Counted from the first letter of the stretch, positions 5,272 to 15,300 are shown. The stretch: DNA of 15,582 bases from Candidatus Cloacimonadota bacterium (GCA_023230175.1 JALNXV010000035.1:1-15582), one strand, 5' to 3'. Translations and numbers: made by a program. The notes: generated by a model not told the origin, from the letters alone.

Positions 5272-7629
5272 ATGAAAAGAAACAATTTATTTTTTTTACC
5301 TTTACTATTACTATTAATTATCATTTTATTTGGATGCAATGAAGAAGTTGCTGAAATTGAGATTAATTTTGACTCTAATGGCGGTTCTAGCGTTAATTCA
5401 ATTTCATACGATTATTTATCTGATATTGCCATGCCCATTAACCCAACAAAGGATGGCTATCGGTTTGAAAATTGGTATTGGGATAACAACAGTTTTGAAC
5501 GTCCATTCACTATTAATTCTATTTCAGAACAATCTAATAAAGAAGATACAAAAATAGTAGTTTATGCTAAATGGGAAGTAATTTATTATTCGATTAATTA
5601 CGTGCTAGATGGAGGAATTAATAATAGTAATAATCCCTCTACATTTACTATTGAATTAAGAAGTTTAGAAATTTTTGAACCAATAAAGGAAAATTATGTT
5701 TTTGAAGGTTGGTATTTTGATACTGAATTTAAAAAACCTTATGTAGTTAATAATAAAATACTAAAAGATATAGACTTATACGCTAAATGGAGTCCAAGAT
5801 TATATCAATTGCAGTTTTTAGATAGCGATGGAACTGTTTTATTATCTGAGGAGCATTATTATCTACATGCTTTTGAATCTCTACAAGCTCCAGTTGTAAC
5901 TAGAGAAGGATATACTTTTTTAGGATGGGATAAAGAATTGCCATTAAGTATGCCAGGCAATAACATAACATTAAAAGCGGTCTATATAATTAATCAATAC
6001 AAAATAAGTTTTGATGTTAATGGTGGATCTCCTATTCAATCTACGATGGTTAAATATGATGAGGTTTTGATTGAATTTGAAGAGCCTAAAAAAGAGGGTT
6101 TTAGTTTTGGTGGTTGGTATTTAGATATTGAATTTATAAATGAATTCGATTTTATAAAAATGCCATCAGAAGATATTATTGTTTTCGCAAAATGGGTTAA
6201 TGCTTCATACAAGATTGATTATTATATTTACGGCAGTGATAATTTAGGTGCACAAATTACTTTATTACCTGGAGAGAAAATAAAGGAAAGTTCTTTGGGT
6301 GCTCTGCATTCTGTAATTCTTACATCTTATGGACGTTTGTTCACTTTTGGTGATAATGAATATTGCCAATTAGGAGATGGAACAAATACAGTAAAAAATG
6401 TAGCTACGCCTAAAGAAATTACTTATTTATTTAATTTAAGTTTTAATGAAATAATTGAAAAGATTTCCATAGGTTATCATCATTCTGCAGCATTAACATC
6501 ACTTGGTCGTATGTTTACGTGGGGTTATAATGAATACGCGCAATTAGGTGATGGAACTAAAATAAACAGTTGTTTTCCGAAAGATATAACAAGTCAATTT
6601 GATTTAGAAGAGGGAGATACCATTAAAAGTATTTCTTTAAATATGTTTCAATCTTCTGCTCTAACTTCAAATGGGCGTTTATATACTTGGGGAGATAATC
6701 GAGAAGCTCAACTGGGTTATGTTTTAGTAAGATATGTAGGTATTCCAACAGAAATAACTGAAACGTTTTATTTAAATGGAGATGAAAAAATTATTGAGAT
6801 ATCATTAGGTGGTCAACATTCGTCAGCTATTACTTCACTAGGTCGTATATTTTGCTGGGGAAGTAACACATATGGACAATTGGGAGACGGAAGTAGTGAA
6901 AAAAGAATTTTACCAACAGATATTACTAGTAGATTTAATTTAGAGTTAGATGAAAGTTTTGAAATGATGTCTTTAGGTCAATATCAATCTGCTGTGCTTA
7001 CTTCAAATGGAAGGTTGTTTACCTTTGGGTATAATTTTAGCGGTCAAATTGGTAATGGCACAAATGTTACGGATATTTTTTCACTAACTGAAATAACTAA
7101 TCAATTTAATTTAGAAAGCGATGACAAAATTAAGTTTGTAGATTTTGGTTATTCTCATGCAGGAGCCATTACATTGAAGAACAGAATCTTTACATGGGGA
7201 TATAATTCCTGTGGGCAAATAGGGAATGGTACGTCTATTATAGATAAATATTCACCAACTGAAATTACAACCTTTCTGAATTTTGTAAATGATGATTTTA
7301 TTGAAAGTATTTCTTTAGGATTATATCATTCATCAGCGATTTCATCAGATGGTAGATTCTTTTCTTGGGGTTGGAATAATAAAGGCCAATTAGGAGAAGG
7401 TACATTTCAAAATAAATTTTATCCTACAAAAATGGAATATAATGAACTATCATTTATTTTTACTGACAAATATGAATCAGGAAAAGAAATAAAAGAATAT
7501 GTTCCAAAGTTAGATGATTATATATTTAGTGGCTGGTATTTAGATTCTGATTTATTTGAACCATTTGTTAATAAAAACATGGTTGATAAAAACATTATTC
7601 TTTATGGAAGATGGATTCCTAAACCTTAA
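5272..7629 (+). CDS. Surface lipoprotein with InlB-type B-repeats and a seven-repeat RCC1 propeller
   Basis: The 785-residue protein opens with MKRNN, a Leu/Ile-rich core and the lipobox LFGC, so Cys22 would be lipidated and the protein anchored outside the membrane. Residues ~27-313 hold four InlB-type B-repeats (Listeria-Bacteroides repeat), each with an NGG- or DGG-like strand, a GxxFxGWY block and an AKW or AVY end. From ~341 to ~724 there are seven RCC1 repeats of 56-57 residues (SLGxxHSxAITSxGRxFTWGxNxxGQLGDGT, PTEIT), just enough for one closed seven-bladed propeller. The C-terminus (726-785) is again B-repeat-like (FSGWY, ILYGRW). GGAG at 5261-5264 is the ribosome site. No sorting signal is present. 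A role in binding or adhesion is likely but not shown; the ligand is unknown. Confidence 0.85.
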   Translation: MKRNNLFFLPLLLLLIIILFGCNEEVAEIEINFDSNGGSSVNSISYDYLSDIAMPINPTKDGYRFENWYWDNNSFERPFTINSISEQSNKEDTKIVVYAKWEVIYYSINYVLDGGINNSNNPSTFTIELRSLEIFEPIKENYVFEGWYFDTEFKKPYVVNNKILKDIDLYAKWSPRLYQLQFLDSDGTVLLSEEHYYLHAFESLQAPVVTREGYTFLGWDKELPLSMPGNNITLKAVYIINQYKISFDVNGGSPIQSTMVKYDEVLIEFEEPKKEGFSFGGWYLDIEFINEFDFIKMPSEDIIVFAKWVNASYKIDYYIYGSDNLGAQITLLPGEKIKESSLGALHSVILTSYGRLFTFGDNEYCQLGDGTNTVKNVATPKEITYLFNLSFNEIIEKISIGYHHSAALTSLGRMFTWGYNEYAQLGDGTKINSCFPKDITSQFDLEEGDTIKSISLNMFQSSALTSNGRLYTWGDNREAQLGYVLVRYVGIPTEITETFYLNGDEKIIEISLGGQHSSAITSLGRIFCWGSNTYGQLGDGSSEKRILPTDITSRFNLELDESFEMMSLGQYQSAVLTSNGRLFTFGYNFSGQIGNGTNVTDIFSLTEITNQFNLESDDKIKFVDFGYSHAGAITLKNRIFTWGYNSCGQIGNGTSIIDKYSPTEITTFLNFVNDDFIESISLGLYHSSAISSDGRFFSWGWNNKGQLGEGTFQNKFYPTKMEYNELSFIFTDKYESGKEIKEYVPKLDDYIFSGWYLDSDLFEPFVNKNMVDKNIILYGRWIPKP

Positions 7630-7825
7630 TAATTGTTGTGATTTTAGGAAGTTTCAAACAAAAACTAATTACTATTAAGATTTAATAAAATATTACTTTT
7701 GTGTTAATGTTACAATTAAGATAATTTTTATTGTCAAAATATTTCTTTGTATTATTAAACGATGTAAAAAACCTAATAAAAAATCTATTTTATAATAATT
7801 AAATATATTTTTTAAAAGTTAATAA

Positions 7826-8068
7826 GCTTTCAAGAAGATTATAAAAAACATACAATTAAACATTAAAACGCTCATACATTGTAATAAAGGTGTGTCAAGA
7901 TCACTAATCATAGCTATGTTGTATTTAACAGTAATAGGTTACTTTCAGCATAATGACTTTTATACTGCTGAAGGTATTTTCTTTAATCTGTATCCAAATT
8001 ATAATCTTGGAATTGAGATGGGAATTTTTGCAATTGAATATTTCGATTCATATAAAATATATGATTAA
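7826..8068 (+). pseudogene. 5'-truncated dual-specificity protein phosphatase remnant
   Basis: An 80-codon frame without any usable start runs from just after a stop (7823-7825) to TAA 8066-8068. It contains LIHCNKGVSRS, the exact HCx5R(S/T) active-site loop of dual-specificity phosphatases (His 7877, Cys 7880, Arg 7898), preceded by a helix-like FKKIIKNIQLNIK and followed by the typical helical tail (AMLYL, TAEGIFFNLYP, LGIEMGIFAIEYF). The N-terminal half of the domain, including the general-acid loop, is missing, and the sequence upstream is full of stops in all plus frames. The enzyme would have dephosphorylated Ser/Thr/Tyr residues or another phospho-substrate. It keeps a good terminator 21 bp downstream. 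The clean catalytic loop suggests recent loss, or a deletion or frameshift upstream. Confidence 0.65.
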
Positions 8069-8088
8069 AAATATATCTTAAATAATAC

Positions 8089-8121
8089 AAGACCAATTTC
8101 GTAAAAAATTGGTCTTTTTTT
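8089..8121 (+). terminator. Strong terminator after the phosphatase remnant
   Basis: AAGACCAATTT (8089-8099) pairs with AAATTGGTCTT (8106-8116) over a 6-nt loop, and the T-run continues to 8121. It isolates the restriction operon from upstream transcription. Confidence 0.8.
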
Positions 8122-8229
8122 AAATATATGATTGCAATTATTAAAAATAAAAAAATTATTGAAATTAGTTTCTGAAAAATACTATAAATAAATTATATTT
8201 TATTAAAGTTTTTCTCTTTATTTATATAA

Positions 8230-8250
8230 AACATGTTATAATAATGTTAA
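8230..8250 (+). promoter_or_regulatory. Extended -10 promoter of the restriction operon with overlapping inverted repeat
   Basis: A perfect TATAAT at 8237-8242 is preceded by TGT (extended -10); the -35 region is a weak T-rich stretch. The exact palindrome AACATGTT (8230-8237) overlaps the -10, and AACAT (8230-8234) also pairs with ATGTT (8244-8248) as an inverted repeat across it. A bound repressor, for example the XRE protein encoded next, would block the promoter. Confidence 0.55.
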
Positions 8251-8274
8251 TAAGGTGTTAAAGGAGTTATTCAG

Positions 8275-8460
8275 ATGACTTATGCAAAAAGAATTAAAAA
8301 ACTAAGAGAAGTTCTGATAATTACGCAACAAGAGTTAGCAGATCTTTTGAATGTTTCTGTAGTAACTGTTAATAGGTGGGAAAATAGTAAATTTAAACCA
8401 ACTATGAAAGAACAAAGAAAACTTGTAAAATTATTTATAGAGAATAAAATAGGAGAATAG
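8275..8460 (+). CDS. Small XRE-family helix-turn-helix regulator at the head of the hsd operon
   Basis: The 61-residue protein is little more than one XRE/Cro-type DNA-binding domain. TQQELADLLNVSVVTVNRWEN (residues ~18-38) is a textbook helix-turn-helix: QQELA, then the turn, then VSVVTVNRWE as recognition helix. AAGGAG at 8261-8266, 8 bp ahead of the ATG, sets the start. It ends 4 bp before hsdM and its last codons contain the hsdM ribosome site, so the two are translated together. Its size and place resemble controller (C) proteins of restriction systems, which delay nuclease expression, although C proteins are better known from type II systems. The inverted repeat over the operon promoter is the obvious candidate operator. 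Whether it activates or represses cannot be told. Confidence 0.8.
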   Translation: MTYAKRIKKLREVLIITQQELADLLNVSVVTVNRWENSKFKPTMKEQRKLVKLFIENKIGE

Positions 8461-8464
8461 AAAA

Positions 8465-11029
8465 ATGAATAAACAACAACTAGCTTCAAAAATTTGGGAA
8501 TCAGCGAATAAAATGAGATCAAAAATTGATGCTGGAGAGTATAAAGATTATATTCTTGGCTTCATGTTTTATAAGTTTTTATCTGATAAAGAATTAAGAT
8601 TTATAAGAGAAAAAGGATATAGTGATGAAGATATTAAGAATTTAGATGAAACGGATATAGAATCTGTAAAATTCATTCAAAATAATGTTGGCTATTTTAT
8701 TTCGTATAAAGATCTTTTTTCAACATGGATTGAAAAAGGAACTGATTTTGATGTAAGTGATGTCAGGGATGCTTTGAGTGCTTTTGGAAGATTAATTAAT
8801 AGAACACATAAGAAAGTCTTTAACCGGATATTTAATACATTAGAGACAGGATTGAATCGGCTTGGAGGTTCAGCAGCTGAACAAACAAAGGCAGTTAGAG
8901 ATTTAATTCAGCTTTTAAACATTATTCCAATGGATGGAAGACAAGATTACGACATACTTGGTTTCATATATGAATATTTAATTAGTAATTTTGCGGTTAA
9001 TGCTGGTAAAAAAGCAGGAGAATTCTATACACCACATGAAGTATCAATTTTAATGTCTGAAATAGTGGCAGATCATTTAAAACATAAAGAGGAAATTAAA
9101 ATCTATGACCCAACTAGTGGGTCTGGATCATTATTAATTAATATTGGGCATTCAATTGCTAAACATATGAGTAATAAGAATAATATAAAATATTATGCTC
9201 AAGAATTAAAAGAAAATACTTATAACCTTACAAGAATGAATTTAGTTATGAGAGGTATTTTACCAGATAATATTGTAGCAAGAAATGCAGATACTTTAGA
9301 AAGTGACTGGCCATATTTTGATGAATCAGATCCGCAAGGCACATATGATCCCTTGTATGTTGATGCGGTTGTTTCTAATCCACCTTACTCACAAAAGTGG
9401 GATAGGGATAATAAAGAATCAGATCCTAGATATGCTGAGTTTGGTTTAGCACCAAAATCAAAAGCAGATTATGCTTTTTTATTACATGATTTATTTCATG
9501 TGAAACCAGATGGTATTATGACAATTGTTCTTCCACATGGTGTGTTATTTAGGGGTGGCGAGGAAGGTCAAATTAGAAAAAATTTAATTGAAAAGAATCA
9601 TATAGATACAATTATTGGCTTACCCGCTAATATTTTCTTTGGTACAGGGATCCCTACTATTATTATGGTATTAAAGAAAGAAAGCAAAAAAACTAATGAT
9701 ATTTTGGTGATTGATGCATCGAAAGGCTTTATAAAAGTAGGAAGTAAAAATCAATTAAGAGCATCGGATATTAAGAAAATTTCTGATGTAGTTATTCATA
9801 GAGAATCTATAGATAAATTTTCAAGGGTTGTTAGTATTGATGAGATTCGCAAAAATGATTATAATTTAAATATTCCAAGATATGTTGATTCTTCAGAAGC
9901 TAGCGAAACATGGGACATTTACTCACTGATGTTTGGAGGCATTCCAAAATCAGAAGTAAAAAGTCTTGAAAAATATTGGAAAGTTTTTCCAAGTTTAAAA
10001 GAAGAGTTATTTGATGATATTAATGAACGATATGTTTCTTTAAAACACAAAGATACTAAAGCAATTATTATTAATAATCAAGATGTTATTTTATATCTAT
10101 CTAATTTTTGCAATGAATTTTCAGATTTTAATAAATTTATGAAAAAAAGACTTTTAGACAATATGATGATGCTTAATATTCCACAAGAACAAGAAGAAAT
10201 TAGTTTTGAGATTTTTAATAGATTAAAATCATTTAATTTACTTGATAAATATAAAGCATATCAAGCACTTGAAGATGAATGGGTTAAAACATCGATTGAT
10301 TTAGAAATTATTCAGTATGAAGGATTTGATTCTGTAAAAAAAGTAGATCCTAACATGATTATAAAAAAACGAGGAAATCAAGAAGAAGAAGTTCAAGATG
10401 GATGGGTAGGTAGAGTAATTCCTTTTGAAATTGTGCAAAAAACATTTTTAAAAAATGAATTAGCAAGTCTTACATCTAAAGAAAATAGGATAACAGATAT
10501 TCTATCTGAACATCAAGAATTAATAGATTCATTGACAGAAGAAGAAAAAGAACAAGCATTCAATGATAATGGGGATTCTTTTGATATAAAGAAAGTAAAA
10601 GAATTAATAAAAGAATTAGATGATTCATCAGATGATGAATCATTCAAATCAAAATTGCTTCAATATACGGATTTAGTAAATGAAGAAAAAGTATTAAAAA
10701 AAGGAATAAAAACTGAAATAGTTAATTTACATAATAAAACAAAAGATACAATTGAATCTTTAACAAATGATGATGCTATTAAATTATTAAATAATAAATG
10801 GATACAACCTTTACATGATTCAATTATTAAATTGTCAGAAGAAATTATTAGTGACATTACAAATAAAATAAATTTACTAAAAGAAAAGTATCATGTTACT
10901 TTTTCTGATATTTCTGAAGAAATACAAGAAAATCAAAAGACATTAATATCGTTGATAGATGAACTAGAAGGTGATGATTTTGATATGAAAGGTCTTAGTG
11001 AATTAAAATCACTATTAAATGGTGATTAA
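8465..11029 (+). CDS. hsdM: Type I restriction-modification methyltransferase subunit HsdM, long form
   Basis: This subunit transfers a methyl group from S-adenosylmethionine to adenine N6 in the site chosen by HsdS. Residues ~8-42 (KIWESANKMR, GEYKDYILGFMFYKFLS) match the HsdM N-terminal domain. The methyltransferase core carries motif I DPTSGSG at 215-221 (cofactor binding) and motif IV NPPY at 305-308 (catalytic). The protein has 854 residues, whereas classical HsdM is about 500-550. The extra ~330 C-terminal residues are Lys/Glu-rich, mostly helical with coiled-coil character from ~650 on, and of unknown role. AGGAG at 8451-8455, inside the end of the regulator gene, is the ribosome site. 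hsdS follows with a 1-bp gap (or an 11-bp overlap if its earlier ATG is used). The gene is intact. Confidence 0.93.
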   Translation: MNKQQLASKIWESANKMRSKIDAGEYKDYILGFMFYKFLSDKELRFIREKGYSDEDIKNLDETDIESVKFIQNNVGYFISYKDLFSTWIEKGTDFDVSDVRDALSAFGRLINRTHKKVFNRIFNTLETGLNRLGGSAAEQTKAVRDLIQLLNIIPMDGRQDYDILGFIYEYLISNFAVNAGKKAGEFYTPHEVSILMSEIVADHLKHKEEIKIYDPTSGSGSLLINIGHSIAKHMSNKNNIKYYAQELKENTYNLTRMNLVMRGILPDNIVARNADTLESDWPYFDESDPQGTYDPLYVDAVVSNPPYSQKWDRDNKESDPRYAEFGLAPKSKADYAFLLHDLFHVKPDGIMTIVLPHGVLFRGGEEGQIRKNLIEKNHIDTIIGLPANIFFGTGIPTIIMVLKKESKKTNDILVIDASKGFIKVGSKNQLRASDIKKISDVVIHRESIDKFSRVVSIDEIRKNDYNLNIPRYVDSSEASETWDIYSLMFGGIPKSEVKSLEKYWKVFPSLKEELFDDINERYVSLKHKDTKAIIINNQDVILYLSNFCNEFSDFNKFMKKRLLDNMMMLNIPQEQEEISFEIFNRLKSFNLLDKYKAYQALEDEWVKTSIDLEIIQYEGFDSVKKVDPNMIIKKRGNQEEEVQDGWVGRVIPFEIVQKTFLKNELASLTSKENRITDILSEHQELIDSLTEEEKEQAFNDNGDSFDIKKVKELIKELDDSSDDESFKSKLLQYTDLVNEEKVLKKGIKTEIVNLHNKTKDTIESLTNDDAIKLLNNKWIQPLHDSIIKLSEEIISDITNKINLLKEKYHVTFSDISEEIQENQKTLISLIDELEGDDFDMKGLSELKSLLNGD

Positions 11030-11030
11030 A

Positions 11031-12287
11031 ATGGAAAAAAATACTCAAATACCAAGTTTAAGATTCAAAGGATTTACTGATACTTGGGAACAGTGTGAAC
11101 TAGGTGACTTAACAGATTTATATGTTGGCTCATCCTTCACTCAAGAACTATCAAGTGAAGGGAAATATATTGTTATGGATATGGGAAGTGTGTCACAAGA
11201 TGGATATAGAATTGAGTTAAAACGAACAGACATTAAAAGAGATGTACTTATAAAAAATGATTTAGTCATGCCAAAAGATGATATTGGTGGAGGACTAATA
11301 ATTGGTAAAACAGCTCATATTCCAACTGAAAACACCCATTTATTGGGTGATCATGTATTTAGACTGCGCTTTAATACAGAAGATGGATTGTTTATGCATT
11401 ACCTTATAAACTCTAACAATGTTAATGCTAGTTTAAAGAAAAAGGTAACAGGATCCGCACAGCTTGGAATCAGAGGAGTTAATGTAAAAAACGAAATTGT
11501 TAGTATACCATGCGTTAAAGAGCAGTGGCAGATTGGAAATTTATTTAATAACATTGATTCTCTTATCACCCTTCATCAGCGTAAGTATGAAAGGTTAGTT
11601 AATATTAAGAAGGCATTATTAGACAAAATGTTTCCTAAAGATGGTGAAGTAATTCCAAAATTACGTTTTAAAGGCTTTGCTGACACTTGGGAACAGTGTA
11701 AGTTTAGTGAAGTCATGGATACCGTTACTGATTTTGTTGCTGCTGGGTCGTTTGCTGATATGGCAGAAAATGTAGTTTATGAGTCTTTACCTGACTATGC
11801 ACAATTAGTTAGAACGACAGATTTAAAAAGCAACTTTTTAAATAACAATTTTGTGTATGTAAGCAAGAAAGCTTTTGAATTTCTATGGAGAGTCAACCTA
11901 GATAGAGAAGCAATAATCATGCCTAATATAGGAAATTGTGGAGAAATTTATTACGTTAATAAGGAAATATTACCTTATAAGCACAACGTTTTAGGGCCAA
12001 ATGCAATTTTAGTGAGAAGTGAAAAGCATAATAATAAGTTTCTAGCAGTAAGCTTCTTATCTGATGATTTTCAAAGAAGACTTAAGTTGATAGTTAGTCC
12101 TAATGGACAAACAAAGTTCAACAAAACTGATTTAAAAACTATTGATATATTTACACCCAGCACCAATGAACAAGTAAAGGTAGGAACTCTTTTTGACAGT
12201 CTTGATTCACTTATCACCCTTCATCAGCGTAAGTATGAAAAGCTAAAAAATATAAAAAAAGCATTACTTAAAAAAATGTTTGTTTAG
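11031..12287 (+). CDS. hsdS: Type I restriction-modification specificity subunit HsdS
   Basis: HsdS chooses the bipartite DNA target for methylation and cleavage. The protein has 418 residues and the usual two-fold plan: target-recognition domain 1 (to ~160), a helical conserved region (SLITLHQRKYERLVNIKKAL), domain 2 (from ~219) and a second conserved helix (SLITLHQRKYEKLKNIKKAL). Each half opens with the same block, LRFKGFTDTWEQC and LRFKGFADTWEQC, exactly 201 residues apart. The two recognition domains differ, so the target should have two different half sites. I prefer ATG 11031, which has GGTG 6 bp ahead and gives the typical MEKNTQIPSLRF start. ATG 11019 would add four residues and overlap hsdM by 11 bp. 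The beginning of domain 2 is duplicated downstream of hsdR. Confidence 0.93.
   Translation: MEKNTQIPSLRFKGFTDTWEQCELGDLTDLYVGSSFTQELSSEGKYIVMDMGSVSQDGYRIELKRTDIKRDVLIKNDLVMPKDDIGGGLIIGKTAHIPTENTHLLGDHVFRLRFNTEDGLFMHYLINSNNVNASLKKKVTGSAQLGIRGVNVKNEIVSIPCVKEQWQIGNLFNNIDSLITLHQRKYERLVNIKKALLDKMFPKDGEVIPKLRFKGFADTWEQCKFSEVMDTVTDFVAAGSFADMAENVVYESLPDYAQLVRTTDLKSNFLNNNFVYVSKKAFEFLWRVNLDREAIIMPNIGNCGEIYYVNKEILPYKHNVLGPNAILVRSEKHNNKFLAVSFLSDDFQRRLKLIVSPNGQTKFNKTDLKTIDIFTPSTNEQVKVGTLFDSLDSLITLHQRKYEKLKNIKKALLKKMFV
11562..11592 (+). repeat. 31-bp exact repeat in the conserved regions of hsdS (second copy 12210-12240)
   Basis: The stretch beginning CTTATCACCCTTCATCAGCG is identical at 11562-11592 and 12210-12240, 648 bp apart. 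It encodes the start of the two conserved helices that dimerise in HsdS. Such near-identity at DNA level, beyond what the protein requires, gives a site for homologous exchange of recognition domains. Confidence 0.9.
11685..11783 (+). repeat. 99-bp segment of hsdS repeated exactly at 15484-15582
   Basis: All 99 bases are identical between the copies, in the same orientation. The segment begins at the TWEQC block (T219 of HsdS) and covers the first 33 residues of the second half. The base before it differs (C at 11684, T at 15483). The true length is unknown because the second copy reaches the window edge. Confidence 0.97.
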
Positions 12288-12302
12288 AAAGGCAGTAATT
12301 TT

Positions 12303-15300
12303 ATGGCATTTGATAATGAATTAATATTTGAAAAGGAAGTTATTTCTGTCTTATCTCAATATGGATGGGAAAAAGAAGTTATAAATAATCCAACTGAAGA
12401 AATTTTGTTGGAAAACTGGGCTAATATTCTTTTCACTAATAACAGACAAATTGACCGTCTTAATAATCAACCATTGACTAAATCAGAGATGCAACAAATT
12501 CTTGAACAAATTAGGTCATTAAGAACACCTTTAATGTTGAATGGATTTATTAATGGCAAAACTGTTTCTATAAAAAGAGATAACATTAATGATATTCTCC
12601 ACAATGGTAAGGAAATCAGTTTAAAAATATATGATCGAATGGAGATTGCTGCGGGGAGTAGTAAATATCAAATTGTAAGTCAACCTCAATTTATAACTCC
12701 AGGAATTTTAAACGACCGTAGAGGAGATTTATTACTTTTGATAAATGGTATGCCAGTTATTCATATAGAACTTAAAAAATCTGGTATTCCAGTTTCTCAA
12801 GCTGCTAATCAAATTGAAAAATATTCAAGAGAAGGTGTTTTTAGAGGAATTTATTCATTAATTCAAATTTTTGTTGCAATGACTCCAGAAGAAACTCTTT
12901 ATTTTTCAAATCCTGGTGAAGATAACAAGTTTAATTCTAATTTTTATTTTCATTGGGCGGATTTCAATAATGAACCTATTAATGATTGGAAAGAAGTAAC
13001 TGCTAAATTGCTTTCTATTCCTATGGCTCATCAACTTATAGGTTTTTATACGGTTGCTGATAACACAGATGGATTGTTAAAAGTAATGAGAAGTTATCAA
13101 TACTATGCAGCAAATGCTATTTCTGATAAAGTCTCTAAAACTGATTGGACTGCACAAAATAATCGTGGGGGATATATTTGGCACACAACTGGTTCAGGAA
13201 AAACTATGACTAGTTTTAAATCTGCTCAGTTAATAGCAAGTTCTAAAGATGCTGATAAAGTTATATTCCTTGTGGACAGGATAGAACTTGCAACTCAATC
13301 ACTTAATGAATATAAAAATTTTGCAAATGAGAATGAAGATATACAAGCAACAGAAAGTACCAATGTTTTAGTTACTAAATTAAAAAGTAAAGATCCTGCA
13401 AATACTCTTATTGTCACATCGATTCAAAAAATGAGCCGGATTAGTGAAGATGATGACGGGTTTAAAGAAAAAGATATTGAACTAATGAAATCTAAAAGAA
13501 CCGTTTTTATTGTTGATGAAGCACATAGATCTACTTTTGGAGAGATGCTTTATACCATTAAAAAAACATTTCCACAAGCTATTTTCTTTGGTTTTACCGG
13601 TACACCTATTCATGATGATAATGCTCGTAATGAATCAACAACAGCTGATGTCTTTGGTAACGAATTACACCGTTATAGTATATCTGATGGCATTAGAGAT
13701 AAAAATGTTCTTGGCTTTGATCCTTATAGAGTATCAACATTTAGTGAAAGAGAATTAAGAAGAGAAATAGCACTAAAAGAATCAAAATCAATTGATGAAA
13801 AAGAAGCTATTTCTGATCCTCTTAAGAGTATTAAATATTATGAGTTTATAAATGATGTACCAATGGCGGGTTATTATGATGAGTTAAATAGGCGAATAAA
13901 AGGAATTGAAGATTATATTCCAAATTCTCAATATAATAGTGAAATACATCGTAAAGAGGTTGTGAAAGATATTTTATCTAGCTGGACGACTTTAAGCAGA
14001 AATTCTAAATTCCATGCCATTTTTGCAACAAATAGAATTAAGGAAGCTATTGAATATTATAAGTTATTTAAATCTAATAGTCCTACCTTAAAGGTTGTTG
14101 GTTTGTTTGACCCGAATATTGATAATACTGAAGGCACGGAATTCAAAGAAGAAGGATTGGTCCTACTGTTAGAAGATTATAATGCTAGATATGGAATGAC
14201 ATATACATTAGGAAGCTGGGATATGTATAAGAAAAATGTAGCTTCACGACTAGCACACAAGGCACCATATATTGGAATTGAGAAAACTCCAGAAAAACAA
14301 ATAGATTTATTAATTGTTGTTAATCAAATGCTAACTGGATTTGATTCTAAATGGATTAATACTTTATATGTAGATAAAATGTTAGAAAATGAACATGTGA
14401 TTCAAGCTTTTTCTAGAACAAATAGATTGCTTGGACCGGAAAAACCATTTGGCACTATAAAATATTATCGAAAACCTCACACAATGGAAAAAAATATTGA
14501 AAAAGCCATTAGAAGTTATTCTGGAAATAAACCTTTGGGTATTTTTGTTCCAAAGATTAAAGAAAATTTAATGAAAATGAATAATATTTTTGAAGAAATA
14601 AAAATTTTATTTATTAGAGAGGGTAAAATTGATTGTGCAAAGTTACCCGATGATTCAGCTACAAAAGCAAAATTTTCCAAACTTTTTAAACAATTTAATG
14701 AAGCTTTGGTAGCAGCAAAAATTCAGGGGTTTAATTGGGATAAAATTAAAAAAGCAGATTTTTTATTTGAAGGAAATATGGAAATTAAGTTTCTTGAAAA
14801 TGATTATTTAACACTTGCTTTAAGATATAAAGAATTACCATTATCAGAAAAAAATAAAAATGAAGATGTTCCCTATGAGATTGACGGTTATTTAACGGAA
14901 ATTAATACTGGTCTAATAGATACTAACTACATGAACTCTAAGTTTCAGAAATACTTAAAAGCGTTAGATAGTGGCGTAAATGATGATAAAGATAAGACTC
15001 TAAGTGAACTTCATAGTACATTCGCAACTTTGACGCAAGAAGAACAAAAGTATGCTTCGATATTTTTGAGAGATATTGAGCGTGGTGATACTTTGGTTGT
15101 GGAAGAAAAATCATTGAGAGATTATATTACCGAATATCAAGTAAAAGATAAAAGGGACCAAATTTCAAATTGTGCAGAAGTTTTTGGGTTAGATGAATTT
15201 AAGTTAAGACAATTTTTTGCAATTAAGGTCACTATAGACTCTATTAATGAGTTTGGAAGATTTGATTCTTTAAAAAATACCGTAAATATTTTAAAAGCTA

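Noticed and set aside
1836..8274. Search for CRISPR arrays and tRNA or rRNA genes in the spacers
   Set aside because: No regularly spaced long repeats with unique spacers, no cloverleaf with a GTTC-type T-loop, and no rRNA-like conserved stretches were seen.
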